Below are positions 29,930 through 39,485 of a stretch of 64,000 nucleotides of DNA, piece by piece. Source of the DNA: Carnobacterium viridans. Lineage in GTDB: Bacteria; Bacillota; Bacilli; Lactobacillales; Carnobacteriaceae. The notes below the pieces were generated by a model. That model did no database searches and was not told the origin of the DNA. It saw only the letters and a program-made list of their open reading frames with translations. The stretch is taken from positions 1,240,001 through 1,304,000 of the forward strand of contig NZ_FNJW01000008.1 in NCBI RefSeq assembly GCF_900102725.1, given 5' to 3'. The stretch's first letter is position 1. Each line of letters starts with the position of its first letter. Position numbers and translations under genes: made by a program.

Positions 29930-31249
29930 TTAATCTTGTGGCAACAATTTGTTTAAAATAATAGCCATTAAAGAGGCTATTGCGATTGGAGAACCAAAGA
30001 GATAGCGAACCATAGTCGGTAGACTATTTAAATAGTCAGATGGCAAGAACGTTAACGCTACTACTAATAGAATGGGAATAGAAACAACATACGTTGCCTT
30101 TTGTCCGATTGTTTCTTTTTTCAGCACCTGAAAACCACTCATTGCAATAACTCCACAAACAAGTGCGAAGACACCTCCAATAACAGCTGAAGGAATAGAT
30201 GAAATTAACACAGAAAGTTTTCCCGATAAACCAAAAATAATAAACAACCCACCCGCAGCTAAAAAGACGCGACGGCTAGCAATACCTGTAATAGTAATAA
30301 TACCAGCATTAGAAGAATATCCTGTTACAGGAGTAGTCCCCAGAAGAGCAGCTGTCATACAACCTAATCCTTCACCAATAACTCCTCGATTAAGGCGATC
30401 TTTATCGAGAGGAACTTTAGTTACATTACTTACAGCCAACCACGTACCAGTTGTTTCAGCTAATAAGACTATATAAATAATCAGCATGGTTATTATTGCT
30501 GAGAAATCAAATGAAAACGTGAAATCTTTAAATATAAATTGTGGCATAGAAAACCATTTTGCTTCTGCTACAGGTGTCAAATCCAATATCCCCATAAAGC
30601 CGGCAAGAATACTCCCAACAAAAAGAGCAATAATAACAGAAGAAATTCGAAAAATACGTCCACCTTTAGATGAGTGATTTCCTAAAATAGAACAGCCAAT
30701 CATAACTATTCCCGTTATCACTGCTAAAGAAATATTCTGACCTATTGTCCCAACAGCACTTTGATAGATATTATCATTTACAGCTGCAGGCATCAAAGAT
30801 AGACCGACACAAAAAATAATAGTGCCTCCTACTATCGATGGAACAAAGGAATCAATAAGTTTATGGAATAAACCAGTAAACCCTAAAATGGTTACGACAA
30901 CAGCACCTACAAAACTAGCACCCATCGCCGTACTCCAACCTTCCATTCCTCCTCCATTAGCGAGTGTAATACCCGCAATGGCACCAATCGGAATAAACGA
31001 AGCCCTTTGAGCAACTGGCATTTTCATCAGTAAACCTGACTGGATTATAGTAGCAATGCCAGCAGCGATAAAAGTTGATTGAATCAGTATTGCTGACTGT
31101 CCGGAAGAAAAACCTACCGTCATAGCAACAATGAATGGAACAACATAAACATCCATTGCCAGCAAATGTTGTAATCCGAGTAAAAAACTTTGTTTCCAAG
31201 ATACGTCATCCTCTGTTCCCACTGTCAAAAGCGTTTCAGTATTCTCCAT
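29930..31249 (-). CDS. NCS2-family xanthine/purine permease
   Basis: 439-aa polytopic transporter of the nucleobase:cation symporter 2 family, about 12-14 hydrophobic segments. Family-typical blocks are MTVGFSSGQSAILIQSTFIAAG, GLGCMTAALLGTTPVTGYSSNAG and AVIGGVFALVCGVIAMSGF. It overlaps the end of the guanine deaminase gene by 14 bp, so it probably imports guanine, hypoxanthine or xanthine that the deaminase feeds into purine degradation or salvage. Exact specificity cannot be read. Confidence 0.88.
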   Translation of the reverse strand: MENTETLLTVGTEDDVSWKQSFLLGLQHLLAMDVYVVPFIVAMTVGFSSGQSAILIQSTFIAAGIATIIQSGLLMKMPVAQRASFIPIGAIAGITLANGGGMEGWSTAMGASFVGAVVVTILGFTGLFHKLIDSFVPSIVGGTIIFCVGLSLMPAAVNDNIYQSAVGTIGQNISLAVITGIVMIGCSILGNHSSKGGRIFRISSVIIALFVGSILAGFMGILDLTPVAEAKWFSMPQFIFKDFTFSFDFSAIITMLIIYIVLLAETTGTWLAVSNVTKVPLDKDRLNRGVIGEGLGCMTAALLGTTPVTGYSSNAGIITITGIASRRVFLAAGGLFIIFGLSGKLSVLISSIPSAVIGGVFALVCGVIAMSGFQVLKKETIGQKATYVVSIPILLVVALTFLPSDYLNSLPTMVRYLFGSPIAIASLMAIILNKLLPQD

Positions 31250-32633
31250 TATAAGTATAACTCTCCTTCTTATTCGCTATTTTTTCTCCTTGTACCCATA
31301 CAGAAATAATATTTTCACGTTTAGTCAAATAAAGCAGTTTTTGAAAAATATCCTCTAGAGGTTCATTTTCATCAAAAATTGGCATTGATGCTTGAGAAAT
31401 AGTCGTATCAATTATTTGAGCATCGAATGCATAGTTTTCTGCAAGTCTGCCAATTGGCAAGCTTAAACTTTCTCCACCACCAGCTGTTGCAAAATAAAAA
31501 GCTTCTTTCGCTGTGACACGCGAATTGCTCCTACCACCACGGTCTTCAGGCGCTTTCTCTGTATCTACCCCATCTTCCAACACGCGAGAGGATATCACCG
31601 TTTGGCGTATTGCCGAGTAGATGCTTGGATCGTATCCTCCAGAAAGATCTGTTCCTAAACCAACCTCAACACCAAGATCATGGAAGTGTTTAATGGGAAT
31701 CACACTGTTCGCAAAATACGCATTCGAGATAGGACAATGAGCAATAGCACTACCTTTCTCTTTAAAAGTACAAGCATCTGCTTCACTTAAAAAATTACAA
31801 TGAGCCATAACGGACTTTTCTCTTAACAAACCAAATTCATTTAGTACTTGAGCATCATTTTTTCCAAAACGCTCTTTAACGTAACCATGTTCCCAATCAC
31901 TTTCGCTACAGTGACTAGTGACATGAACATCATACGCTTCAGCTAATTTCCCTAAACCATCTAATGCTGAATCTGTACAACTCGGTACAAATCGAGGTGT
32001 GATAACGGGATAAACCCCTTGTATTGTCTCCTCATGTAAAGCTTTAACACGATTAATGAATCGCTCAGTTTCTTCTAACGCCGTTTGAGTATCATTATCA
32101 CGGTAATAGTCAGGATTTTGGTCAGGATCGTCCATTATGACTTTTCCCACTAAGCCACGTTGTCCTTTTTCTGCGCAGATTTTAGCCAATTGATAGCTTG
32201 ATTCTTCATGAACAGTTGCGAAATATAAACCAGTAGTTGTTCCATTTGCCAGTAAGGTATCTACTAAATGGGAATAGACCTTTTTAGCAAATAGTGTATC
32301 TTCAAATTTAGATTCTAATGGAAAAGTATAGGTATTCAACCATTGATGTAAAGGAATATCCAATGCTGTCCCACTCTGTGCCCACTGCGGAGCATGAATG
32401 TGTAAGTCAATAAATCCCGGTAATAGGTATTGTCCTTCAGTTAATTCAACAAGCTTATGTTCGTCTTTTGCATTTTGAAGTGTTGAATAATAATGTGAAT
32501 TTGACGGGGATAAACGTTTTACAATCATTCCTCTCTCGTCTATGCAATAGAGATAGTTCTCCAACATTTCAATCTCCTGAGCAGAAATACTAGAAAATCC
32601 CGTTCCTTTTAAAACCTTAACAATATCTTTCAT
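31236..32633 (-). CDS. guaD: Guanine deaminase
   Basis: 465-aa amidohydrolase converting guanine to xanthine and ammonia. Metal ligands appear in PGFIDLHIHAPQ (HxH), VTSHCSESDWEHG and the catalytic Asp in VGLGTDLSGGYDPS, all standard for the GuaD branch. I use the ATG at 32633, preceded by GAAGGTGG; the frame continues to 32672 without a site. It heads a two-gene leftward operon with an NCS2 permease. Possible PurR boxes lie upstream. Confidence 0.93.
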   Translation of the reverse strand: MKDIVKVLKGTGFSSISAQEIEMLENYLYCIDERGMIVKRLSPSNSHYYSTLQNAKDEHKLVELTEGQYLLPGFIDLHIHAPQWAQSGTALDIPLHQWLNTYTFPLESKFEDTLFAKKVYSHLVDTLLANGTTTGLYFATVHEESSYQLAKICAEKGQRGLVGKVIMDDPDQNPDYYRDNDTQTALEETERFINRVKALHEETIQGVYPVITPRFVPSCTDSALDGLGKLAEAYDVHVTSHCSESDWEHGYVKERFGKNDAQVLNEFGLLREKSVMAHCNFLSEADACTFKEKGSAIAHCPISNAYFANSVIPIKHFHDLGVEVGLGTDLSGGYDPSIYSAIRQTVISSRVLEDGVDTEKAPEDRGGRSNSRVTAKEAFYFATAGGGESLSLPIGRLAENYAFDAQIIDTTISQASMPIFDENEPLEDIFQKLLYLTKRENIISVWVQGEKIANKKESYTYNGEY

Positions 32634-32704
32634 ACAATCCACCTTCATTCGTCTTATTAGTACATTTCTCATTATATAGTATGAAAAATAGAATAGTCAA
32701 TACG

Positions 32705-32748
32705 AATAACGAATTATAATCATCCTCCCATTTCGATTGTTCGCATAA
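32705..32748. promoter_or_regulatory. Possible PurBox pair upstream of guaD
   Basis: AATAACGAATTAT (32705-32717, plus) and TTATGCGAACAAT (32748-32736, minus) each match the PurR box AWWWCCGAACWWT at 11 of 13 positions, on opposite strands with 18 bp between, the arrangement typical of Gram-positive PurR sites. Match is imperfect. Confidence 0.3.
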
Positions 32749-32925
32749 TTCACACTGCTTTATTTTTACAATAGTGACTATTAGAAAACTCAAATCCACC
32801 AAAGTTAATTTTTAAATTTAAAAAACGTCCTTTTTATTTATTGAGATTCTTATCCTCTTAAGTCATAATAGACACGAAAGATACTTTTATTGTTTTTAAA
32901 TAATATGTACATAGGAGTGGATTTA

Positions 32926-33807
32926 ATGATAGAACATTATGAAGCATTACAAGCAAAATTAAAATCGTTATTAAAAAAAGAGGAAAGTTCAACAATAAGA
33001 TTTGAAGAAAATACTTTACGATATGAATCTGCAAAAACTACTTTTGATAAGGAAAGCGAAGACATCGAAAAATTACAGACTGAATCGTTGTCTACTTTCA
33101 TGAAACGATTAATTGGAAGTTACGAAAAAAAATTAGATAAAGAAATTCAAGAACAACTGACAGCTAAAATAGAATTAGATTTGTCTTTAGCTTTAATGTT
33201 AGAATCTAGAGAAGATTTAGCTGATGTTCAATCAACCATTAATCAAACTAGGGCTGAACTTAATCAGTTAAAAGAACTTTTGTACCGACAAGATAGTGAT
33301 TTTCGTGAAAAAATTAGTACTGAAGAACTTAAACGTGTTCATCTTAAACAAGAATTGATTGAGATTGAAGAAGCTTCTGCAGCCGGAGAAAAAGTCTTGA
33401 ATGGAATAGATATTGCATTGGAAGACTTAGATTCAGCTGATTCTTTTTCAACCTGGGATATGTTTACAGATAGTAGTTTTATCATTGATATGATGAAATA
33501 CGATAAAATTGATAAAGCAGAAGCTAAAATGAATCACCTAGAACAGCTCTTAGGACGTTATGCAAAGGAATTAAAAGATGTTTCTTTAGATACTTATCTT
33601 AGCTATGAAAAATTTAGTGGTATGGGTAAAACTTTCGATGTTTTCTTTGATAATATTTTTTCTGACTGGGATACAAAAGATAAAATTGGACGAAATATTG
33701 AAATGCTTGAAAACCTTGGAACAACCATTAAAGAACTGCAAAATAAACTTGAAACTAATAAAGAAGAGATTCTAAAACAAATCGAAGAGTCTGAAATTTT
33801 ATATTAA
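32926..33807 (+). CDS. Coiled-coil protein of unknown function
   Basis: 293-aa soluble, strongly acidic and helical protein. Residues 1-150 and 215-290 are heptad-rich coiled coil; no signal peptide, membrane segment or catalytic motif is seen. The middle part has SFSTWDMFTDSSFIIDMMKYDKIDKAEAKM-type sequence, suggesting a small folded insertion. AGGAGTGG lies upstream of the ATG at 32926; the in-frame ATGs upstream have no site. Monocistronic. Not recognised; possibly a stress or scaffold protein. Confidence 0.75.
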   Translation: MIEHYEALQAKLKSLLKKEESSTIRFEENTLRYESAKTTFDKESEDIEKLQTESLSTFMKRLIGSYEKKLDKEIQEQLTAKIELDLSLALMLESREDLADVQSTINQTRAELNQLKELLYRQDSDFREKISTEELKRVHLKQELIEIEEASAAGEKVLNGIDIALEDLDSADSFSTWDMFTDSSFIIDMMKYDKIDKAEAKMNHLEQLLGRYAKELKDVSLDTYLSYEKFSGMGKTFDVFFDNIFSDWDTKDKIGRNIEMLENLGTTIKELQNKLETNKEEILKQIEESEILY

Positions 33808-33986
33808 AAGGATGAACAATAAGCTAATAAACTGCTCTTATTTCAGCAGAATGCGGGATTAAATCTCCAAAAAAGAAACTGACAACAGTATTAATAACAT
33901 ACAAAACTATACTCATTAGGCTACAAGTGAGCATTGCGGATAATTTTCACAAAACAGAGAACCGTCCACAGTAAGATAAAAAGCAA

Positions 33987-34022
33987 AAAAAAGAATTGCC
34001 TATAATTGGCAATTCTTTTTTT
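33987..34022 (-). terminator. Terminator after the SDR gene
   Basis: AAAAAAGAATTGCC pairs with GGCAATTCTTTTTT around a 7-nt loop. Confidence 0.85.
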
Positions 34023-34026
34023 AAGT

Positions 34027-34911
34027 TTATAGTTTATCTTTTATCTTGTTTACAATTCCTTTTGTTGGTGTTGTAGCCGGTTCAATATCTATTGATTTTT
34101 GGACCATCTCATGTCTTTCACCTAGATTTTCATCAGTCTTTTTATCCCAAAGTTCTTTTTGTCTCTTTTGAACTATAGATCTCATTGCTTTAGGAATAAC
34201 ATTTCGGTAGTCCTTTGTTTCTCCAGTTAGTACTTTAATGGATTCTTTAATAACTTCTTCGGGATCAAATTGTTCATAAGGAAATGCTAATTGCTCGTAA
34301 TCAAATAGACGCTCTTCTGGATTGTCTCTCCAAGCTCTCCAGGCTTCGAATTCTCGGTCATTGAATCCCGTCAAGAAGGGTCCCGGATTGATAGTTGCTA
34401 CTTGCACATTAAACTCTTGAAGTTCTTTACTTAACGATTCCGCAAATGCTTCTAATGTGAATTTTGATCCGCCATAAGGTCCTGATATTGGGTCTGCCAT
34501 TAGCCCTGAAACAGAAGACATAAACACGATTTTCCCACGTTGTTTCTTTGCCATTGCCTTAGCTATTTTTTGGGTCAATAACATTGGTCCGAATACATTC
34601 ACTTCAAATTGACGGCGTAATTGTTCTTCTGGTATATCTGCCAGTGATCCGCCTTCTGAAATTCCAGCGTTATTCAAAAGGACATCAACATCCCACGTCC
34701 ACGCTCTTTGTCTATCTGTTGGATTGGTTACATCCAATTTCTCAACTTGTATCTCAATTTTCTTTTCTTTTGCTTCATTTAACAATGCGGATACTTCAGA
34801 CATTGTTTCGACTCCGGCGATAACTTTTTTCCCTTGTTCCGCCAAACCCAAAGCAATACCCTTTCCAAATCCTGTTCCTGCACCAGTGATTAAATACGTT
34901 TCTTGGACCAT
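34027..34911 (-). CDS. Short-chain dehydrogenase/reductase family oxidoreductase
   Basis: 294-aa SDR. Cofactor motif ITGAGTGFGKGIALGLAEQG at residues 6-25, structural NNAG near 85, and catalytic S...YxxxK (FMSSVSGL, GPYGGSK near 150) are intact. The C-terminal 100 residues are longer than the classical SDR core and rich in charged residues. Monocistronic with its own terminator. Substrate not predictable. Confidence 0.88.
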   Translation of the reverse strand: MVQETYLITGAGTGFGKGIALGLAEQGKKVIAGVETMSEVSALLNEAKEKKIEIQVEKLDVTNPTDRQRAWTWDVDVLLNNAGISEGGSLADIPEEQLRRQFEVNVFGPMLLTQKIAKAMAKKQRGKIVFMSSVSGLMADPISGPYGGSKFTLEAFAESLSKELQEFNVQVATINPGPFLTGFNDREFEAWRAWRDNPEERLFDYEQLAFPYEQFDPEEVIKESIKVLTGETKDYRNVIPKAMRSIVQKRQKELWDKKTDENLGERHEMVQKSIDIEPATTPTKGIVNKIKDKL

Positions 34912-35024
34912 ATACTATTCCTCCTAAAAGTTTAATAGATTGGTTAACTCATTAAGAAGTATAACGGTATATGGAAACCGTTTTCCAGTAATACGCATTC
35001 TTCCTTACAACTTATGTTAAAAAC

Positions 35025-35639
35025 CTAAAGAACAGAATACAATTGCTGAAAGTGATCAATTGTGTAATCAGCATATTCATTTTCCTCTTTTTTATTGTTA
35101 AAATAACAAGCACTGATTCCAGCGTTTTTTGCAGCCAATAAATCTAGCTCTCGGTCTCCAATCATTAATGCTTCCTCAGGATGAATAGTGTGCTCATTAA
35201 TCAGATAATTTAGTGCATCAGGGTTTGGTTTTCTTTCAAATCCTTGGTCAAACGTAATAAAATCAGAAAAATAATGATATAAACCATATTTTTTCAGCAA
35301 TGTCACAGATGAATCTCCTCTGTGAGTATAAAGATAATTTTTTCTATTCGTTGAATGGATATATTTACAGATACCTTCAATGCCTTCAAACGGTTTGGCT
35401 AATTCAATTCCTTTAGTTTTCTGTAGAAGTTTATAGTCCTCTATAAACTCACTGCTTATTGCATATTTTTTTTCATAGTATGTTAAAGCAAATGACATAG
35501 ACACTTGCATGTGTTGTTTGATTTCATCTAACGGCTCTTCTATTCCTTCTTTCTCCAGTAAATCTTTAAAAATTTTTGCCATTACTGGATAAGTATCAAA
35601 AAGAGTTCCATCAAAATCCCAAATTACGTGTTTAAACAT
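35025..35639 (-). CDS. HAD-superfamily hydrolase (phosphoglycolate phosphatase-like)
   Basis: 204-aa HAD phosphatase. Motif I WDFDGTLFDTYP near the N-terminus with the nucleophilic Asp, motif II YLYTHRGDS, motif III lysine in FERKPNPDAL, motif IV GDRELDLLAAKNAG. The helical cap inserted after motif I places it in subfamily IA. TTGGAGG precedes the ATG. Small-molecule phosphatase, substrate unknown. Confidence 0.87.
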   Translation of the reverse strand: MFKHVIWDFDGTLFDTYPVMAKIFKDLLEKEGIEEPLDEIKQHMQVSMSFALTYYEKKYAISSEFIEDYKLLQKTKGIELAKPFEGIEGICKYIHSTNRKNYLYTHRGDSSVTLLKKYGLYHYFSDFITFDQGFERKPNPDALNYLINEHTIHPEEALMIGDRELDLLAAKNAGISACYFNNKKEENEYADYTIDHFQQLYSVL

Positions 35640-35751
35640 CTTCCATTTTCCTCCAATAAATAATTTTTCTTAAAAGTATTAGTGAGAATACTTATAATTA
35701 CAATTGTTATGATAAAATAACCTTACTATTCTTTATGAAAAGAGGACAATT

Positions 35752-36186
35752 ATGATTCGAGTTCGAGATATGCAACTAATCGATGCTGAGGCAATCAACT
35801 TACTGAATACTGAGTCTCTAGGATATGACATTTCCATAGAAATAACTAAAAAGCAGATGGAAAAGTTATTAATTAACCCTAACCATCATATTTTTTACAT
35901 TGCTGAAGAGGAAGAATTAGTTGTGGGGTATGTACATGCCGAATTGTATGAGACACTCTATTCAGAACCTATGCTAAACGTATTGGCTTTGGCAGTTAAT
36001 CAAACTTATCAGAAAAAAGGTATTGGAAAACAATTAATGCAAAAAATCGAACAAGCAGCTAGTGAACGTGATTTAGTTGGCGTACGCTTAAATTCTGGAG
36101 AAACTAGAACCGGAGCTCATAAGTTTTACGAGTCTATTGGCTATAGTAGTGATAAAAATCAAAAAAGATTCCTGAAGATTATCTAG
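35752..36186 (+). CDS. GNAT-family N-acetyltransferase
   Basis: 144-aa single-domain acetyltransferase. The acetyl-CoA-binding motif A is LALAVNQTYQKKGIGKQLMQKIEQ (residues about 80-103); motif B includes VRLNSGETRTGAHKFYESIGY, with the tyrosine common in the family. AGAGGAC precedes the ATG. Monocistronic, acceptor substrate unknown. Confidence 0.88.
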   Translation: MIRVRDMQLIDAEAINLLNTESLGYDISIEITKKQMEKLLINPNHHIFYIAEEEELVVGYVHAELYETLYSEPMLNVLALAVNQTYQKKGIGKQLMQKIEQAASERDLVGVRLNSGETRTGAHKFYESIGYSSDKNQKRFLKII

Positions 36187-36201
36187 TAGCGTCTATTTGA
36201 A

Positions 36202-36660
36202 CTAACGATAAAAACCCAATTCTCCAGAAAAATAGTCTTTTATTGCGTCTTTGTGCTGTTGATTGGCTATTTCTGGTAGATTAGTTTTAGAAAAAAATCC
36301 TAAATCTAACGTTTCACTATTCTCAATAGAAAGGTTGCCTTCAACTAATTTAAAAATAAACATTGTTGTAATAGTTTGAGCTTTATCCCCGTTAGGATAG
36401 GTATCAAAATAATTGGAATAAACACCTAACAACGATACAACTTTTACATGCAAACCTGTTTCTTCTAGCACTTCTCTGACTGCAGCCTGTTCAACTGTCT
36501 CGCCCTTTTCAACAGCCCCACCAGGTAAGCCCCACAAATTTTTATCGCTTCTTAACTGTAGCAAAACTTCATTTTTTTGATTTGTTACGATTCCTCCTGA
36601 AAAATTTAAGATAATCTCTTGATTGCCAATATAACTTCTAATCCAAGATATGTAATCCAC
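36202..36660 (-). CDS. NUDIX hydrolase
   Basis: 152-aa NUDIX protein. The box [24 protein letters not shown] (residues about 45-68) conforms to Gx5Ex7REUxEExGU. Start codon is GTG at 36660 with GAGGAG 7 bp upstream. Hydrolyses nucleoside diphosphates linked to other groups; substrate not predictable. It is followed, upstream on the same strand, by a histidine phosphatase, possibly cotranscribed. Confidence 0.9.
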   Translation of the reverse strand: MDYISWIRSYIGNQEIILNFSGGIVTNQKNEVLLQLRSDKNLWGLPGGAVEKGETVEQAAVREVLEETGLHVKVVSLLGVYSNYFDTYPNGDKAQTITTMFIFKLVEGNLSIENSETLDLGFFSKTNLPEIANQQHKDAIKDYFSGELGFYR

Positions 36661-36698
36661 TCAGCATCTCCTCATTACTACTTTTTATGAGTCCAAAT

Positions 36699-37319
36699 TC
36701 ATTTAACCTGATCCGTCAACATAGGTTCGCTCAAACCGATAGTTGTGATCTCATTATTTTTAAATACATCAATGGACTCTATTTTTATAGAAATCTGATT
36801 TTCAAACGACATTTTTACGATCCAAGGCATTAACCCTTTTATTTTTGAAAAGTCTTCGAAACCAAAATGAGGATTAAAATGATTGATAAGTGTACTTAGA
36901 GCCGTTCCATGACTCCCAATAACACAATTCGCTTCCGGATGTAACTGTACTAGTTTCATTAACGCCTTCACATTTCTTAATTGAACTTCTCTTAGACATT
37001 CTCCATCAGACAATCTATAGTCAAAATCATTCCATTGTCGCTGACTAAAAGTAGCAAAGTCCTCAACCCACCTAGAGATACCACGTTCTCTAAAGTCATC
37101 AATACACGTCACATCAATAACAAGCCTTTCAGATAAGTCTTTAACTGTATCAACTGCTCTGACATAAGGGCTAGAATAGATGTATTGAATATTCTTATCT
37201 TTCAAATAGTTGGTAACTAACGCGCTATCTCGTATGCCTTTTTCAGTTAACGGTCTTGAAAACTCATCATGAACTCTAATATCTGACTCAGCGTGCCTAA
37301 CAAAATAAATATCTCCCAT
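36699..37319 (-). CDS. Histidine phosphatase family protein
   Basis: 206-aa phosphoglycerate-mutase-like phosphatase. The phospho-histidine motif is IYFVRHAESD near the N-terminus; the second catalytic histidine is in CVIGSHGTALSTLI. TAGGAGG precedes the ATG. It is 38 bp upstream of the NUDIX gene on the same strand, so a small operon of nucleotide/sugar-phosphate clean-up enzymes is likely. Substrate unknown. Confidence 0.88.
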   Translation of the reverse strand: MGDIYFVRHAESDIRVHDEFSRPLTEKGIRDSALVTNYLKDKNIQYIYSSPYVRAVDTVKDLSERLVIDVTCIDDFRERGISRWVEDFATFSQRQWNDFDYRLSDGECLREVQLRNVKALMKLVQLHPEANCVIGSHGTALSTLINHFNPHFGFEDFSKIKGLMPWIVKMSFENQISIKIESIDVFKNNEITTIGLSEPMLTDQVK

Positions 37320-37496
37320 TTCTATTCCTCCTATACACTAAATAGATGAACACCTTTTTCCTTTCAAATTTACTTCTTCCATATTTTTTAGAAAATAGTT
37401 TAAGAAGAAAAATGAATACCAAATAACCTAATATGTAAAATAAATAAAAATTGCAACTCTATTCTATTATGTACTTATTTGCTTTAAACAGCCTAT

Positions 37497-38243
37497 CTAT
37501 AGTTGTTTATGTTCTTCTAAATCAACTTTAAAATACATAGCTCTTAAGTAATTACGAATGTTACTAATTATTCGAGTATCTAAATGACTATAGGTTTTCT
37601 TTGATAAAACATGATTAATCAAACTCTCTATTTTGTCGATAAATTCCTGAGAGATTCCATAACGATTAATCAAAGCAGCAGAAGGCGTTGAGAGTCTTTC
37701 TATTTCATCATCTTCATAAACAAAAGGACTATTTACACAGAAAATTAGTGCTTCTACCACTTTTTCATACATGCTTTGTTCAAATAATGGATGAGTAATA
37801 ATCTCATCTAATAAATCAGCACAATGTGCAATCGAGTGTGCCCAACCTTTCTCTTCAGTAAAACCACGTCTATCCTGTTCATTTACAAGATAAAAACAAG
37901 CCCTATCTAATACAAAAGAAATTTGAGATTTTTCAAGAAGCTGCTGTTCTTTGTCTTTATTGATTAAAAGTCCTAGAACAAGTGCTGAAAATGAACGTTT
38001 ATAAACTGAATCACTATTCTTAAATCCAATTCCATACAATAAATACTGATTAGATAGTAATTGATTAAATAAATTTTTTAATTGATCATTCGTTAAATAA
38101 TCTTTAGTAATCATTCCTATAAAAGCATTATAGATCAATTTATCTCTAATATAAGAGTTAACATTGCCTATATTTAGTAGCATTTCTTTTAAAAGCCATT
38201 CACTATCACTATAATTTTTTTCTTCTAGTTTTTTAATCAACAT
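37497..38243 (-). CDS. DUF2785 family protein
   Basis: 248-aa helical protein whose opening (KKLEEKNYSDSEWLLKEMLLNIG, then YIRDKLIYNAF) and the GWAHSIAHCADLLDEI motif fit the DUF2785 family, where the conserved GWxHxxAHxAD suggests metal or phosphate binding. No membrane or signal segment. AGGAG precedes the ATG. Monocistronic. Function of the family is not established. Confidence 0.75.
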   Translation of the reverse strand: MLIKKLEEKNYSDSEWLLKEMLLNIGNVNSYIRDKLIYNAFIGMITKDYLTNDQLKNLFNQLLSNQYLLYGIGFKNSDSVYKRSFSALVLGLLINKDKEQQLLEKSQISFVLDRACFYLVNEQDRRGFTEEKGWAHSIAHCADLLDEIITHPLFEQSMYEKVVEALIFCVNSPFVYEDDEIERLSTPSAALINRYGISQEFIDKIESLINHVLSKKTYSHLDTRIISNIRNYLRAMYFKVDLEEHKQL

Positions 38244-38466
38244 TTTTTTACTCCTTAAACTATTCCTTGTCTTTTTATATCTAATACAAATAAAATAAGT
38301 TAAAATTAAAGAATGGTTAACTTAAGAATATAACACTCTAATATTTTAAGTATATTAATCTTAACCCAAAAGAACAATATTTTTTTAATAAAATAAAATT
38401 TCTAGGTGGTTTTAATAGATTCTTATGGTAGTGATTACTTAGATTTGATCAGTTAGAAGGGATTTT

Positions 38467-38735
38467 TAGTCTCAGTTAGTCGAATTGAAGCTTGTTATGC
38501 TTACTCAAATAGAAAGTTGCTTTGAGTTAATTGAATTAAGATTTGTTACGTCTACTCAAATGAAAAACACTTCTGAGTTAAACGAATTAAGCCTTATTGT
38601 TTCAACTCAATTGAAAAACACTTCTGAGTTAACTGAACTAAGTCTTGTTACGTCAACTCAAACGAAAAACACTTCTGAGTTAATCGAATTAAGGATTATT
38701 GCGTCTACTCAAATGAGATTCTACATTGAGTTGAT
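38467..38735. repeat. 51-bp tandem repeat array with internal inverted repeats
   Basis: Units begin with ACTCAA at 38503, 38554, 38605, 38656 and 38707, exactly 51 bp apart, with a degenerate half unit before the first and a half unit at the end. Each full unit contains AACTCA or ACTCAA and, about 15-17 bp later, TGAGTT, so every unit can form a small hairpin; the rest of the unit is a conserved AT-rich segment ending in a GTTACGTC-like string. Because 51 is divisible by 3, one plus-strand frame stays open through the array, but it has no ribosome binding site and I do not call it a gene. Confidence 0.85.
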
Positions 38736-38872
38736 GCTCCATTCGTTTTCATTGTCAAATTTATCTCTTTCGAAACAGTAGTAGCTTATTTTTCTGCTAC
38801 TATACAAACACTCATTCACAAATCATTGTTAAACTTTAATCTAATAAGGTGAACTCTTAATAAAAGCGTACA

Positions 38873-38917
38873 AAAAAACAAGCCATATCAGATTTATTCT
38901 GGGATGGCTTGTTTTTA
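38873..38917 (-). terminator. Terminator after the FMN reductase gene
   Basis: AAAACAAGCCAT pairs with ATGGCTTGTTTT; T-rich tail on both sides. Confidence 0.8.
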
Positions 38918-38927
38918 ATTTGTGTTC

Positions 38928-39485
38928 TTATCTAATTGTGTTAAGAGCTTTCGTCCATAACAACAAGTCATCAAACATGCCTTGTGCATTTACTTTATTG
39001 TAGTCATTTGGTTTGAAAACACTCATGTTTTCAAAGTCCGTCATTAATGAGAAGTTTGTTGTTGTGTGCACTGATGCCACACTCAATTCTCCTAAGATCA
39101 CACGCATATTTTCGTGAGCACGTGCGCCACCTAAACTGCCGTATCCAACTAATGCTGCTGCTTTGTTCGCTACTTCTACTTTTAAGAAGTCGGTCGCATT
39201 TTTCAATGCTCCCCCTACTGCATGGTTGTATTCTGGAGTGATAAACACATATCCATCAAATGAAGCCATTTTTTCAGACCATGCTTGAATAGCTGCGCCA
39301 GCTGTTGCTTGACGTTCTTCAGAAAGTTTAGCGCCTAATAATGGTAAGTCGTAATCTGCTAAAGCAACCATTTCATATTCGACACCTTCATCATTTCTGT
39401 TTAATGCAAATTCATGGATCCATTCTGTTACTGCTGCTGAGTTTCTTCCTTCACGTACGCTTCCTGAGATAATACCGATTTTCAT
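38928..39485 (-). CDS. NADPH-dependent FMN reductase / azoreductase-like flavoprotein
   Basis: 185-aa flavodoxin-fold reductase. The FMN phosphate-binding loop is GIISGSVREGRNS, and TPEYNHAVGGALKNATDFL is the family signature. I use the ATG at 39485 with AAAGGGGAA upstream, which gives the usual family length. An alternative TTG at 39578 with GGAGG upstream would add about 31 residues (ANKSVFTRMSEALFGKK) of unknown purpose. Located next to, and divergent from, the MhqO/MhqD-type genes, so it may join quinone or electrophile detoxification. Confidence 0.88.
   Translation of the reverse strand: MKIGIISGSVREGRNSAAVTEWIHEFALNRNDEGVEYEMVALADYDLPLLGAKLSEERQATAGAAIQAWSEKMASFDGYVFITPEYNHAVGGALKNATDFLKVEVANKAAALVGYGSLGGARAHENMRVILGELSVASVHTTTNFSLMTDFENMSVFKPNDYNKVNAQGMFDDLLLWTKALNTIR

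Noticed and set aside
33840-33960. 29-codon leftward hydrophobic frame downstream of the coiled-coil gene
   Set aside because: No ribosome binding site and too short to separate from chance.
38485-38781. 98-codon plus-strand frame through the 51-bp array
   Set aside because: Open only because the period is a multiple of three; no ribosome binding site and no resemblance to a known repeat protein.
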